Below are positions 39,346 through 49,559 of a stretch of 64,000 nt of DNA, piece by piece (the first letter of the stretch is position 1; each line of letters opens with the position of its first letter). The position numbers and the translations under genes are program-made. The notes beneath the pieces were generated by a model that saw only the letters and a list, made by a program, of their open reading frames with translations, had not been told where the DNA came from and did no database searches. Origin of the DNA: Phymatolithon calcareum (Eukaryota; Rhodophyta; Florideophyceae; Hapalidiales); contig OZ345363.1 in the NCBI GenBank assembly GCA_977006965.1, positions 2,852,001 through 2,916,000 of the forward strand. Direction: 5' to 3'.

Positions 39346-40568
39346 AATATTTGATGATTTTATTTTTGAGAGCTCCCAAAGCCTCACCTTGGAGTAACGG
39401 GGCAGCTCTTGCATAATCTCTACGCTATAGTCATCTGGCTGCTCAAAACGTTCTTGATTCGTAATTCTCTCCCAACAAGAGCTCCTGTGAGTCTCTTGCA
39501 CTCAAACTCAATGTCTGTACTCATCTTCGATGACGCTAGAGTACGATGTAAGGCGACTAGTTCGACCACCGCGGTAAGCCCACAGTAAGCACCCAACACT
39601 GATTTCCTCCAAAGGGGTGCTTGGTTGAATGTCAACCTTAGGCACCTTAAACGTGTTGCTCTTTCTTCTATGTAAAGGATCCCTGGTAGCTTGCCTTCAA
39701 TAGGAATCTTCATTGATCTGCCTTCTTCTTCCTTTTCCCATACCTTAATTGTTTCTTCTCTCCTCCTCTTCTTCGTGACAGATCCCTCCTGGGCTTTCTG
39801 AAGGGCTTGTCGCAAGTCTTCATACATCTTGAGATATTCAATATCCTTCATTGCTTCCTTTACGTCCTCATCTCTTCCAACGTACTCTTCTGTTTCTTCA
39901 AGGCGCTTTTTGTGCCTTACCAGGCTTAATGCAAACCTTTCTGCTTGATGACGTCTCCTCATCTTTGGTGGTCCCAGTCGGCACAGAACTCGCATTCGGT
40001 CCCGGCGGTGTTCGGCATACTTTCCGAAAACATTCTTGTAGAACAAGCCCTCTGCTGACTCGATTGCCGAGAGCAATCGATTTGTCATTGGAGTAACGTG
40101 TAACGCATACTCCCATTTCGGGATAATTAGCGACTTAAAGATCCTGATGCATGTCTCCGGTTTGAATCCTCGAAAATTCACTCCAAGCTCCCGAAGCTTA
40201 TGTATGCATCCTGCAGCATTTCGAACTCTTGCTATGGCCGTGTCATCCGTAACAACCTTGTTATTCATGCTTACCCCAAGATACGAGAGTCTCCAGGCTT
40301 GATATAGTTCTCGTCCCGCCAAGTAAAACGTGTGCTTCTGAAGTCCTTTGTACTTAAGAACTTCGCTTTTTCCTGGTTTTGTGTTCCATTTCATGCCATT
40401 TTCGCTTGCCCAACTGGTCGCTATATCAAGAAGTTTCTGCATTCCTCGTCCTGTCTTCGCTTGAAGCTGAACATCATCTGCGAACAATTCTGCAATGCAG
40501 CATTGAGCATGCGAGTCCTGTGCTCGCGCCCTTCTTGACGAGTTGTCAAAAAAGAATGGCGAAGTCAC
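39346..40568 (-). pseudogene. LINE ORF2 3' half (reverse transcriptase FADD to C-terminus)
   Basis: A 382-codon open frame on the minus strand (40568-39420) plus 3' flank. It begins near the RT catalytic block ELFADDVQLQA. It continues with MKWNTKPGKSEVLKYKG, LSYLGVSMNNKV and LIIPKWEYALHVTPM, and ends with a Cys-poor C-terminal domain ERATRLRCLRLTFNQAPLW. The RT fingers and endonuclease are missing, so this is a 5'-truncated copy that happens to stay open. The N-terminal ~25 residues diverge from the other copies. Confidence 0.8.
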
Positions 40569-40689
40569 CCAGTCGGAGTAATCCCCCGATAAGTGCTGCC
40601 TTTATTGATTGTGGGCGGACTAGCGTTCGCTAACTTATGTATTCTACAACGGCCACTAAATCAAGCAGCGCTGAGTGGGATATGTGACG

Positions 40690-40895
40690 TTTTATTTTCA
40701 AGCTCCCAATACTTCAATTGAAGTAACAGGGTAGCTTCTCACTGTCTTCCGTGGCGGTTACATTCTACTCTCCCAGGATCTCCTTAAGTCGAATTTCTCG
40801 TCAGGTGACGGCTGAGTGAGCCTCTTGAATTCATATTCAGTCTCCTGGTACATTTTCGTGCATCGTAGTGTTCGTTGGAGAGCCACGAGCTCAGG
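40690..40895 (-). pseudogene. LINE ORF2 extreme 3' end fragment
   Basis: Runs parallel to 39355-39560: TTTTATTTTCAAGCTCCCAA, GAAGTAACAGGGTAGCT, GTGAGCCTCTTG, CATCGTAGTGTTCG. It breaks off at about 40895, exactly where a plus-strand LINE copy begins. Confidence 0.7.
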
Positions 40896-42145
40896 CGGAG
40901 CACTGCATCCAAGGGCGTGATGATCGAACCATTCTTGATGCCTTCCTGGGTATCCACGATTGGTGACCCGCAGAAGAAGTGGTTCCTAATTGACAGAGGA
41001 GTACCTCAGGGGTCTCCGCTGAGTCCAAGTTTGTACAACCTTTTCATGGACGAATTCGCGGAAAGAGTAGTTGCAGATGTAGCTGCAGTCCTCTTTGCGG
41101 ACGACGTTCTTCTATCGGCAAAGACACCAGCGGGACTACAGAGACTGTTAAATATTGCATCGAAATGGGCAAGGGACAGGCAGATGGTTTGGAACACGAA
41201 AGATGGGAAGAGCGAAGTACTTCTCTCGGAAGACACAAGATCACCCATTTTCAAGCTTGCAGGGAAAACGTTGGCAAGGTCAAAGAAGTATCATACCTTG
41301 GCATCTCACTCAGTAATGAGGGAGTTACCGACACAAAAATGCTTGAGCGCATCCGACACGCCAAGATCGCGGTATATCAACTGAGTTCCCTGGGTGTCTC
41401 GTTGCGAGCACTCAGCCCCTTGAAAGCAGTGAAGACATACAAGGCGTTGATACAACAAACATGGGAGTATGCAATGCACCTGACGCCATGGACGCCGAGA
41501 GTCCAGACAGCTATCGCAGAAGTAGAGAAAACATTTTTCGCACAAGTATTCGGTCCAATATCGAAAAACCGCTATGTCAGACTTCGCCTTCTTTGCCGAA
41601 TTCACAACGCCGAAAACAGGAGACTCGTTCTAGCACTCAAAATGCTGGAACGATCCAGATCAAAGAAAAGGAGCCTTCTGGCCGTCCCAATCGAGGAAAG
41701 AGATGTGGGTGAACTACAATGGGTTAGTCGAGACATATCGGCAATGCTACAGTACGATCTATTCGAGACGGCACTGACTTTCCTCAAACAGGGAGTTTCA
41801 GCAAAATCGTTGAGGACCTTGCTCTTCAAAGACGAAGGAGACGTCTCGGAGTCCAACAGAAAGAGAAAAACTCCCTACGATCTGCCCGGGTCCACCACGG
41901 CGATTATCAGACTCCCGAAAACACGGCACCGCCAATTAGCGGTAAAGTGGGCATACGGTCGGTTTCCCCCAATGAGCACATCACTTCGCACAGACAAGTT
42001 CGGTGATACTGTTCCAATCCTCATGAGCAACCTGGAAGAATAGCTCGGAAGATATCAACTGACCAAAGAGGAGATTGATATCACTGAAAAAGCTCTAGAC
42101 AAGCTACTCTTCTTCAGTATCGTCTTTTACGACGACATGGAATAG
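40896..42145 (+). pseudogene. LINE reverse transcriptase, frameshifted
   Basis: The first frame (to ~41290) contains DRGVPQGSPLSPSLYNLFM and AVLFADDVLLSAKT, RT motifs with the FADD active site. The second frame (41270-42043) continues SYLGISLSNEGVTD, YKALIQQTWEYAMHLTPW and RQLAVKWAYGRFPPMSTS. A frameshift near 41250-41290 breaks the ORF and the 5' part is missing. Confidence 0.8.
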
Positions 42146-42419
42146 ACAAGGCGCCAATTGAGGAAGTCTGATCAGTGGACCCCAAGCTTTTCCCTCCGCC
42201 CTTTTACGGGAGAGGGTTTTTGCAGCTAGGGCTACGACGTTAACCCGGGTTACAAGTATTTGAATATATGATCGAAGCTACAACGTAGCTGCTGAAACGC
42301 ATCTCCATTGCAGTCTAATGAGTGTTACTGAGGGCGTTTAATAAATTCCAAATTCAAAAAAAAAATTCATCCAAGGCGTGCCGCCAAGGTTAATTTTCTC
42401 CACAGCGGGGATCTATTGA

Positions 42420-42503
42420 AACTCTCTAAGACACCTCAAACGTGTGCTTTTCGTCTCTTATACGGAGCACTCTTGGTAGCTTAATCACCTTCCGCTCTGC
42501 AGG
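42420..42503 (-). pseudogene. Short inverted LINE fragment
   Basis: Minus-strand reading ERKVIKLPRVLRIRDEKHTF aligns with the KLPGILYIEERATRLR part of the LINE C-terminal domain. It abuts a plus-strand LINE copy that starts at ~42505. Confidence 0.5.
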
Positions 42504-42693
42504 GATTGCTAGACAAAGCCACTCAATGGGCCCAAGAACGCGGGATGACATGGAACACGAAACAAGGAAAAAGCGAGATACTTGAATCAGATGAGGCAGC
42601 GGGCATGACATTCCAGTTGGCTAATAACGCCCTCGCACATGTCGCGGAAGTCACCTACCTCGGAGTATCCCTAGGACCGGAGGAGGTTACAGA

Positions 42694-43499
42694 CAGGCTT
42701 GGAACCAATTTGATTGCAATTCCAATTAATTGCAATTAATTGCAATTCGAGTTAATTGTACAATAGACTCGTGATTGAAATTTGCGAGGTACGATGAACA
42801 TCTAATTGCAATGTGTATTTCTCACGAAGATTCAATTGCGATACGTATTGCGCTACGTTTTTCTCTATTTATATGCTGAATCAGAAAAAAGCTACGTTTT
42901 CTTACGCATTTGATGCATTTGAATACGTACCCCTTTCGTACTTTCAACATACGTCTATGTTAGCACATTGCATCAGATAAACGTGTCTGCTGCATAGAAG
43001 TACGATGGTACTCCTATAAAAGCTAAAGAGACTGCTAAGTTAATATCGCCAGGGCCAAATTCACCATGTCGCCTCCATCACGCAAACCGTCGAAGAAAGA
43101 GGTGGTCCTACTTCTCATGAAGAAGCTCCGCGAAGAACTTCGCGATGTCAATATTCGTCGAGGATCCGATGTTCGAACAAATGTGACTTTTCAAGTGTTT
43201 CAGGGCCCGGGTGGAGAGACATGCACCTCCTAGTCAAAACCGGAGTTCGTTTTTGAGCACAACAAGGGCTACACAAACCCCTGCAACCATCTCAAGTCGT
43301 GCCTGGTGAACGGAAACGAAGAAGAGTTAGGATTCGCTAAGTGGTAAACGAATTGCAGTAAACGGTAGGAATTGCAGTATCGATTGGAGTAGGGATTGCC
43401 AATTGCAGTTTAAATTGAAAAGAAGAAGCGACGAAAAGTTGAATTGTACGATTGCTCATTCCTTCAGCAATTCCAGCAATTAAATTGGTTCCAAGCCTG
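42694..43499. mobile_element. Non-autonomous hAT element with 8-bp target duplication
   Basis: Terminal inverted repeats CAGGCTTGGAACCAATTT at both ends (18 bp, identical) and a perfect 8-bp flanking duplication GTTACAGA at 42686-42693 and 43500-43507. Many ATTGCAAT and AATTGCAAT words lie just inside the ends, as in the larger hAT at 54575. It encodes only the N-terminal part of a transposase. Confidence 0.9.
43066..43346 (+). pseudogene. hAT transposase N-terminal remnant
   Basis: ATG at 43066; KPSKKEVVLLLMKKLREEL, a stop at 43231, then EFVFEHNKGYTNPCNHLKSC, a BED-finger-like Cys/His block. The same blocks occur at 55013-55250 in the larger hAT element, where the rest of the transposase follows. 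Confidence 0.7.
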
Positions 43500-44514
43500 G
43501 TTACAGATACACTGATGTTGCAACGCCTCAAGAAGGCTAGGATCGCTCTGTACGAGCTCCGCGCACTAGGGGTATTCAAGAAGGGAATTGGCATACATAA
43601 ATGAATCCAAGTATACAAGGCATTAATCCAGCCACGCTGGGAGTACGCTATGCACTTAACAACGTGGACAGAAAATGTCCAGAGCACGGTCAAGGAAGTT
43701 GAACAAACGTTTTTCAGACAAGTCTTCGGGCTACTGGCACGAGGAAAGACGGATAGACTTCGCCTAATATGTCGAATCCAAGCTCCTTCCCATCGACGGG
43801 AAATACTAGCTTTCAAGATGCTGGGAAGGACCATGGCGAAGAAAGAAAAGTTTCTGATGCAAATACCAGAGAGAAGAAATTCAGAAGAGCTTCAAGTCAC
43901 AAGTAACGACATCACTTCGATGGAAACCAGAGAACCGTTTGATGAAGCGATGAAGCACATAATAGCGAACCAATCTGCAGAAGAACTCCGATCAGCATTC
44001 CTGACAAAGGAAGGAGAGAGCCTTGAATCAAAGAGAAAGAGGAAAATTCCGTACGACAAGGCAAGAGAACTCCCTGCAATACTCAAATTTCCACAACTGA
44101 AACACAGGCAACTGGCGGTTCAATACGCCTTTGGAAGATTTCCCCAAGTGTCTACCACACTGATGGCAGATAGATTCGGAAACAAAGTCAGACAGCACAT
44201 GGAGACCCTGGATCGCAACTTGTCAGCCTATGAACTCAAGGAAGACGACAGAGCGGCAACTGAGAAGGCATTAGATGACCTTTTGCTCTTCAGTAAAAGC
44301 ATCATCGAGAGCATGCAACATGAAGAAGACCTGTACTGAAAGAAGAAGCGACGCCTCGAAACTGCTACGAAAAGCAATCAAAACAACCGAACACATGCTA
44401 AGGTCTCAGATAGAATTCCAGACATAAGCGTAGAGCCGCCCTAGCGAGGGCAGCACCTGAGGAAGCCCTGCCCGTATATTCGTATGACTGCGGGGCTTTA
44501 AAAATTTGCAATAA

Positions 44515-45050
44515 AAAAACTCTTGGTAGCTTGTTCAGCTCGTCTATTTGGATTTTTATTATCCGTCCTATTTCTTCCTCCTTCCAGCATAACTGTCTCC
44601 TCTAGCCCACGCTTCTTCGGCATCTTACCGTTTTCCGCTTGTTTTAACGCTCCTTTAAGGTCCTCCTCTTCACTGAGAAAACCAATATTCTTTGATACGT
44701 CTGTCAAATCCTCTTCTCTTCCTCCGTATTCTTCTGCATCTTCCCGGTACTTCTTCCGTCTACCTAGGCTCAAAGAGAGCCTTTCAGTCTTGTGTGCTCT
44801 CCTAATCCCCGGACTGGAGAGTCGGCACTGCACGCGCATCCGCTCTCTTCGATTTTCGGCATATATTCCAAAATACTTACTTGTGGGAAAGACCCTCAGA
44901 TCGAAGCAGCTGCTTCGACCGCAGCTTGTAATCGCTGGTCATCGAAGTCAGATGGATGACACACTTCCATTTGTGGAAAATAAACGACTTGAAAATCCTG
45001 ATACTGGCGGCTGGCTGGAATCTGCGAACATTTACGTCAATTTAGTATAG
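44515..45050 (-). pseudogene. LINE ORF2 C-terminal part, inverted
   Basis: Minus-strand frame MRVQCRLSSPGIRRAHKTER, RRKKYREDAEEYGGREEDL and VTMLEGGR-like sequence aligns with MRVLCRLGPPKMRRRHQAER in the copy at 39420-40568. It begins directly after the A-tail of the preceding plus-strand LINE. Confidence 0.7.
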
Positions 45051-45880
45051 CATGTGGATGCACCCCATTCCGAACTCTTGAGATTGCCGAGTCGGCGATC
45101 ACTTTATCGCTGAGTGGCTTGGAGCAGAATGTCACGGCTCGTGGCATTATCCCGAGAAGGAGATCCGAGGCTCTCTGACACACTCCTTGACACCATTTAC
45201 TACTGAAGCGACTGCCGCAGTTCTGACTAGCAGACGCGATAGAGATTAATAAAGGGCAAGGGTACCATCGACTTTGTTTTTATCCCGTCCCGTTTCATCG
45301 GTATTGAAATCGACACTGAGACCTAGCCTAGGTTAAGAAGCTTCTCGAAGGTGGACCCGCTGATGATTGTTCGGGGAAAGCTGGGAAGAACGATGTTAGT
45401 GAGCGTTTCTTCGACGTGTTTAGCAGATATTATTGGCGATACCTCGTAACATGCTTACAATCCATACTATCCGCGATTATGTGAGTAGAATGCTCCTGTG
45501 GATGAAGCTGATCTTTCGACACAGAATGGGAGCACCGAAAATCACGCTGGGGAAGGCCTGAGGCCTGATGCTTCCCTCAGTTAATGAGTTCTGAAGGGAA
45601 CGTTGAGCTGAATCTGCAACCTGAACCAGGTTCTCTGGGGGCAAGAAACAGTTCAGAATAAAAGAGTGTTTAATACCTTTCGCGTGGTCACGTTATACAA
45701 CTTTGAAAATGTCGACGTACTGTTAAAGAATTTCGTCACGCACGAGTAAGTCGCGGTATTCCGTAATGATCGTTGCATGGCGCGACGCGTACCGGCCACT
45801 TCTCTTCGTCTGCTCCCAAAAGAGCATTGCGGGACAAACTCAAAGTGGAGCCCTGCAGTAAGTGTAATCCAGTTGTCATC
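45051..45880. other. Intergenic
   Basis: No gene or repeat recognised. Confidence 0.4.
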
Positions 45881-45943
45881 TACTGTATTTTTGGTACAAG
45901 GCTCACTCGATGATCCAGTGAGCCTTATACCAAAAATACTGTA
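45881..45943. repeat. 63-bp fold-back element beginning and ending TACTGTA
   Basis: Two ~27-base arms (TATTTTTGGTACAAGGCTCA and its complement, two mismatches) around a 9-base loop CGATGATCC. Resembles a miniature Tc1/mariner-like hairpin and lies 223 bp upstream of the ATG chosen for the large surface protein. Confidence 0.7.
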
Positions 45944-46165
45944 CCCATGCTGATATCACGTTATCGTGTCTTGCGGGCGAAAGAACACTACATCATGCTG
46001 CCGTATGAGGTCCGGACTGCCGTGAAATTATCCAATTTTTTGCCGTATTATGACGCTGTAGTAAGATATGTCTTGGCTTCTTCGCCGAGCATTTATTCGA
46101 ACGTAGAGCTACAACTAACAGAGGAATTTGAAGGCACTATATCGTCACCAGCTTTATCAAACAAA

Positions 46166-49100
46166 ATGCATTTCGCAGCTTATTTTGTGCTTTTCTGGGC
46201 TTTTACACTATCGAGAGCAGCGTACGTTCCCACGTGCCGGGAAACCTCAGAGGACCTCTGCGTTCCGAAACAAGAGGCTCAGGCACCGCCTGGGGAAAGC
46301 GCCTGTGAGTATAAAGGTGCAACAAAGAAGGAGTTTGGGTTGTATTCAAAATGGAGTCCATCACGAAGAGGAGCTGTGCTCATCTCTTTGAATGCGAAGG
46401 TGCTCACCGCTGCGTTCTCTGTACACAATGCTTGCAAAATCAGACATGTTGAAGTGCTTCTCACGAGTCGAGAACACAGGAATATTTATCTGCAAAAATC
46501 GTTATGTTCCTCAGAGGGAGATCTAAGCTCCACGCACAATACTTCTTGTCTGTTGTCTCAGTTTCAGTTTAAATGTTGTGGTCCACTGCTGGTCTACGCA
46601 TACGCAAAAATTAAGTGCAATAACTTATGGGGTGAAACTCTTGCCGGTGCTCTTGATTGTTTCGATGATGGAAGGGCTTCTAAGTGCGTTCCGGCAAAGA
46701 TCGCTCCACCATGCAGCGGTTCTCGAGGTTGCGATATGAACCGCGGAAAATGCTCGGGATCATCGCTAACTAAGTCAACAAAGTCTGCCGATCACTGTAT
46801 TGCGGCAGAACCGAAATTCAGTGCCCTTCTTTCACGTCTGTCACCTCAGAACCCACCTACGACGTCTGACTCTGCGGAAGTTTACGGGGACATCCTAAGC
46901 GATACGCGCTCTACAAGTCGTATTTCCACAGCTGATGTGACTGCTGCGTCCTTCACAGAGACGAATCCTGTGCCAGAATCTCTGTTCGGGCTTCCTAGAA
47001 ATTTGACATCCACGTCAGATGATTTGAAGCCCGGTGTACACCCTCGTATAGCTTTCTCTGCGCTTGAATGGGACAGAATTGTTAGTAACTACGCTGAGAC
47101 GAGAACAACTCCCGGGTCGTGGTCAAAGCACTTCATGGACTACACACAAAACAAAGGGCCTGTAAATCCAGTTTTAAACTATTGGGCAACGCTTAATACG
47201 AGTGCGTACACGGGAGAGTATGGAATGAATGCTGACGATTTGAAAAGTCTTGCCATGAATATCACAATAATGTCCGAGTACAACGAAGGTGGTTTCTTTA
47301 TGTACGCACTGCATGCTTCCGTCAATGACCGCATGATTTCAAATGGCGTTCAGGGATACCTCCCTGCAGGACAAGACTATACTGCCGCTATCAGTGTCAT
47401 AGTGACGTACTCCAAGATAATTTTGTCTCATTATGCAACGTTCGGATGTTCAAATTGCACCTATGTGCCGGGGTTTCTAAACAGCGATATTTGGCAGGCC
47501 AGTCGGGTTTGGGGTGTCGCCAATGACTGGTTTACGGGAGGACTTGGAATTGCCCTTTCCTATGATGTTCTGTATGACAAAATGTCACCAGAGCAGAGGC
47601 GATTTGTGCAGTCGGCTATTGGAATGATGGTCAAGGACAGGCAGCACTGGGGCATTACTGACACCTCCGATATTGGATCTCCTAATGTTCTCCTTCATCC
47701 ACACCGCATATTCAGCAATTGGGCTACTTATCATGCGAATTTGTATTTGACAAACTTGGCGATCGAAGGGGAAGATGATTTCGACGACATGACCACAAAT
47801 GTGGGTGTTGGATTCAACCTCGACATTGATATGAAAGCCACTGCGATCTACGATGCTTACATGAAACATTCGGTCTATCCCGAAGGATCTACTTTTGAGG
47901 ATGGATACACTTACAATGTAGCTCTGAGAGAAGGGTCTTTGGGGTTCATTGCTTTAGGCCGCCGCGGCTATAACCTTTTGAACACACCCCGTTTCAGGAA
48001 TTTCATTCACAATTGTGCCCAGATGTTCGAACCGTACAGATGTGGTCACTTTGTCGGTCACTCGGGTGGTGGTGGCGAATTGTATAACACGTTTCAAGGG
48101 CTGTTCAGGTATACATATCCCGATGGCGAGCTTACGAATATGATGTGGCGTCAGAGAATGGGGGCGTCGTTCCTCAATTTTCGACCGTGCCGAATAACAT
48201 ACCATCAGAACATGATGCAAATGTCGATTCTAGGTGGTGAGCATGGTGCGGAAATTGAGTCGCCGAGTGGGCTTTCGTTGAGCATTGCGAAAGACTTTCC
48301 GTTATCCCTGTATCAGCCAAGAAGGGGCTTGCTGATTGCGCGATCAGACTTGTCGGAAGAAGCTTTGTATTTTCACTTTGACGCACGGCCGGATGCCACA
48401 TTTTGTGGACATGATAATGCTGACAGAGGTACGTTTACGCTCACAGCACTTAGGCGCACATGGATTCCCGATCTTCCGTGGCACATTTTTCCACACTCGC
48501 AACACCATAGTCTGATGCACATCGACGGTCAGGCTCAGGCTCTGAAGGCACCGTCGGTTCGAATGCTTAAGGTAAAAGATTATGGAGATGTGGTGCTCGC
48601 CGCTGCAGACTTAACATACGCCTACAATGTACAGTGGGCACGAGCTTGGACGCATACGTCGAACCCAAGATACAAGGAGATGATCTTCACCAATGGAACA
48701 TCTTCGGAGCAGTATGTGACTTATGTCGAGAAGGAAAATGGTCACCCCACTGCATTCGGATGGCCAAGCGACGATTCAGGAAGTGATTTGGGCTTCGCAG
48801 AGACGACATCTTTATGGGGAGAGCCTGACATTGGATTCAGAGGTCTCTACAACTGGAAAAGAGATTACAGGGAGGTGCCAATCTTGCGCGGTGTGCGGTC
48901 AGCAGTTCTTGTGCGGTCACAGGGAGGGCTCGGATACGTGCTTATCGGCGACAATTTTGCAATGTCTGGCACTGGTTTACACAGCTTTCAGTCATATGTT
49001 GTGCTCGCTCCAGATATGTCCATCGTCAGTAACGACAGTTGCACTGAGAATCAGTGCCGCATTACACTTAGCGGTGGAGTGAACTTATTCCTCGATATTC

Positions 49101-49498
49101 ATATTGCAACGCAAGGACGAAATGTGAGCTACGTGGTGGACAGAATCGGAACAAATTATTTGACCTCCCGCCTCGTCATATCGAGCAAGAACCGTAATTC
49201 TGAAAAAGTTTGCATGGTTCTAAGTCCATATCGGGAGAAGCCTCGAAACTTTTCGCTCACGAATGAAGAAGATATTTGTACAGTTTCTTCCGGAGATATT
49301 AGAAAGTCATTTCGGTTCAGTTCCACTGACCACTCACTGGAGATGATCTCAGAAGAAACTTCTGCATCAACAGAAGCATTTGCCTCACCGAGTGTGACAG
49401 ATTCGCCGTCCATTTCAGTGGCTGTGTCGGTACTCCTTTTCATTTTCGTCGCCTCAGGCGTCGACTTCTCCATCAACTTCAATATCTTCGTCACCTAG
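46166..49498 (+). CDS. Large secreted/GPI-type heparinase II/III-like protein (candidate galactan-modifying enzyme)
   Basis: 1110 aa from the ATG at 46166, chosen because it opens with a signal peptide (HFAAYFVLFWAFTLSRAA). The frame is open 73 codons further up to an ATG at 45947, which would bury the signal. Residues ~25-210 form a Cys-rich module and a Ser/Thr linker follows. From HPRIAFSALEWD (292) starts an alpha/alpha-toroid like that of heparinase II/III and related lyases: GIALSYDVLYDKMSPEQR (~466), FSNWATYHANLYL, STFEDGYTYN. The beta-sandwich hallmark is GHDNADRGTFTLTA (His749, Asp753) and SQHHSLMHIDGQAQ (His780-781). A C-terminal hydrophobic segment (SVAVSVLLFIFVAS) suggests a membrane or GPI anchor. 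Relatives cleave or epimerise sulfated or uronic polysaccharides; action on carrageenan/agar-type galactans (for example galactose-2,6-sulfurylase-like) is a hypothesis. No introns. Confidence 0.8.
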   Translation: MHFAAYFVLFWAFTLSRAAYVPTCRETSEDLCVPKQEAQAPPGESACEYKGATKKEFGLYSKWSPSRRGAVLISLNAKVLTAAFSVHNACKIRHVEVLLTSREHRNIYLQKSLCSSEGDLSSTHNTSCLLSQFQFKCCGPLLVYAYAKIKCNNLWGETLAGALDCFDDGRASKCVPAKIAPPCSGSRGCDMNRGKCSGSSLTKSTKSADHCIAAEPKFSALLSRLSPQNPPTTSDSAEVYGDILSDTRSTSRISTADVTAASFTETNPVPESLFGLPRNLTSTSDDLKPGVHPRIAFSALEWDRIVSNYAETRTTPGSWSKHFMDYTQNKGPVNPVLNYWATLNTSAYTGEYGMNADDLKSLAMNITIMSEYNEGGFFMYALHASVNDRMISNGVQGYLPAGQDYTAAISVIVTYSKIILSHYATFGCSNCTYVPGFLNSDIWQASRVWGVANDWFTGGLGIALSYDVLYDKMSPEQRRFVQSAIGMMVKDRQHWGITDTSDIGSPNVLLHPHRIFSNWATYHANLYLTNLAIEGEDDFDDMTTNVGVGFNLDIDMKATAIYDAYMKHSVYPEGSTFEDGYTYNVALREGSLGFIALGRRGYNLLNTPRFRNFIHNCAQMFEPYRCGHFVGHSGGGGELYNTFQGLFRYTYPDGELTNMMWRQRMGASFLNFRPCRITYHQNMMQMSILGGEHGAEIESPSGLSLSIAKDFPLSLYQPRRGLLIARSDLSEEALYFHFDARPDATFCGHDNADRGTFTLTALRRTWIPDLPWHIFPHSQHHSLMHIDGQAQALKAPSVRMLKVKDYGDVVLAAADLTYAYNVQWARAWTHTSNPRYKEMIFTNGTSSEQYVTYVEKENGHPTAFGWPSDDSGSDLGFAETTSLWGEPDIGFRGLYNWKRDYREVPILRGVRSAVLVRSQGGLGYVLIGDNFAMSGTGLHSFQSYVVLAPDMSIVSNDSCTENQCRITLSGGVNLFLDIHIATQGRNVSYVVDRIGTNYLTSRLVISSKNRNSEKVCMVLSPYREKPRNFSLTNEEDICTVSSGDIRKSFRFSSTDHSLEMISEETSASTEAFASPSVTDSPSISVAVSVLLFIFVASGVDFSINFNIFVT

Positions 49499-49559
49499 AG
49501 TTCTCACCTCGTCGCCATCCTAAATGACTGCATCTAGAAGTTTACCGTTTTCAACATCA

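Larger units (their letters stand above)
42505..44512 (+). pseudogene. LINE reverse transcriptase 3' half, interrupted by a hAT element
   Basis: The left part reads LLDKATQWAQERGMTWNTKQ and VTYLGVSLGPEEVTD up to 42693. After an 806-bp insertion the same frame resumes with VTDTLMLQRLKKARIALYEL at 43500 and continues to 44339, with one stop at ~43600 (GIGIHK-stop). The C-terminus RQLAVQYAFGRFPQVSTTL and the 3' tail GAGGAAGCCCTGCCCGTATA, ending in CAATAAAAAAA at ~44512, are intact. This copy defines the family-A 3' end. Confidence 0.85.

Noticed and set aside
40690-42145. Twin-primed (5'-inverted) LINE insertion
   Set aside because: The inverted piece is from the 3' end of the element, not from upstream of the sense piece as twin priming requires.
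45947-46165. Upstream start of the heparinase-like protein
   Set aside because: The 73 extra residues would bury a clear signal peptide. The ATG at 46166 is preferred.
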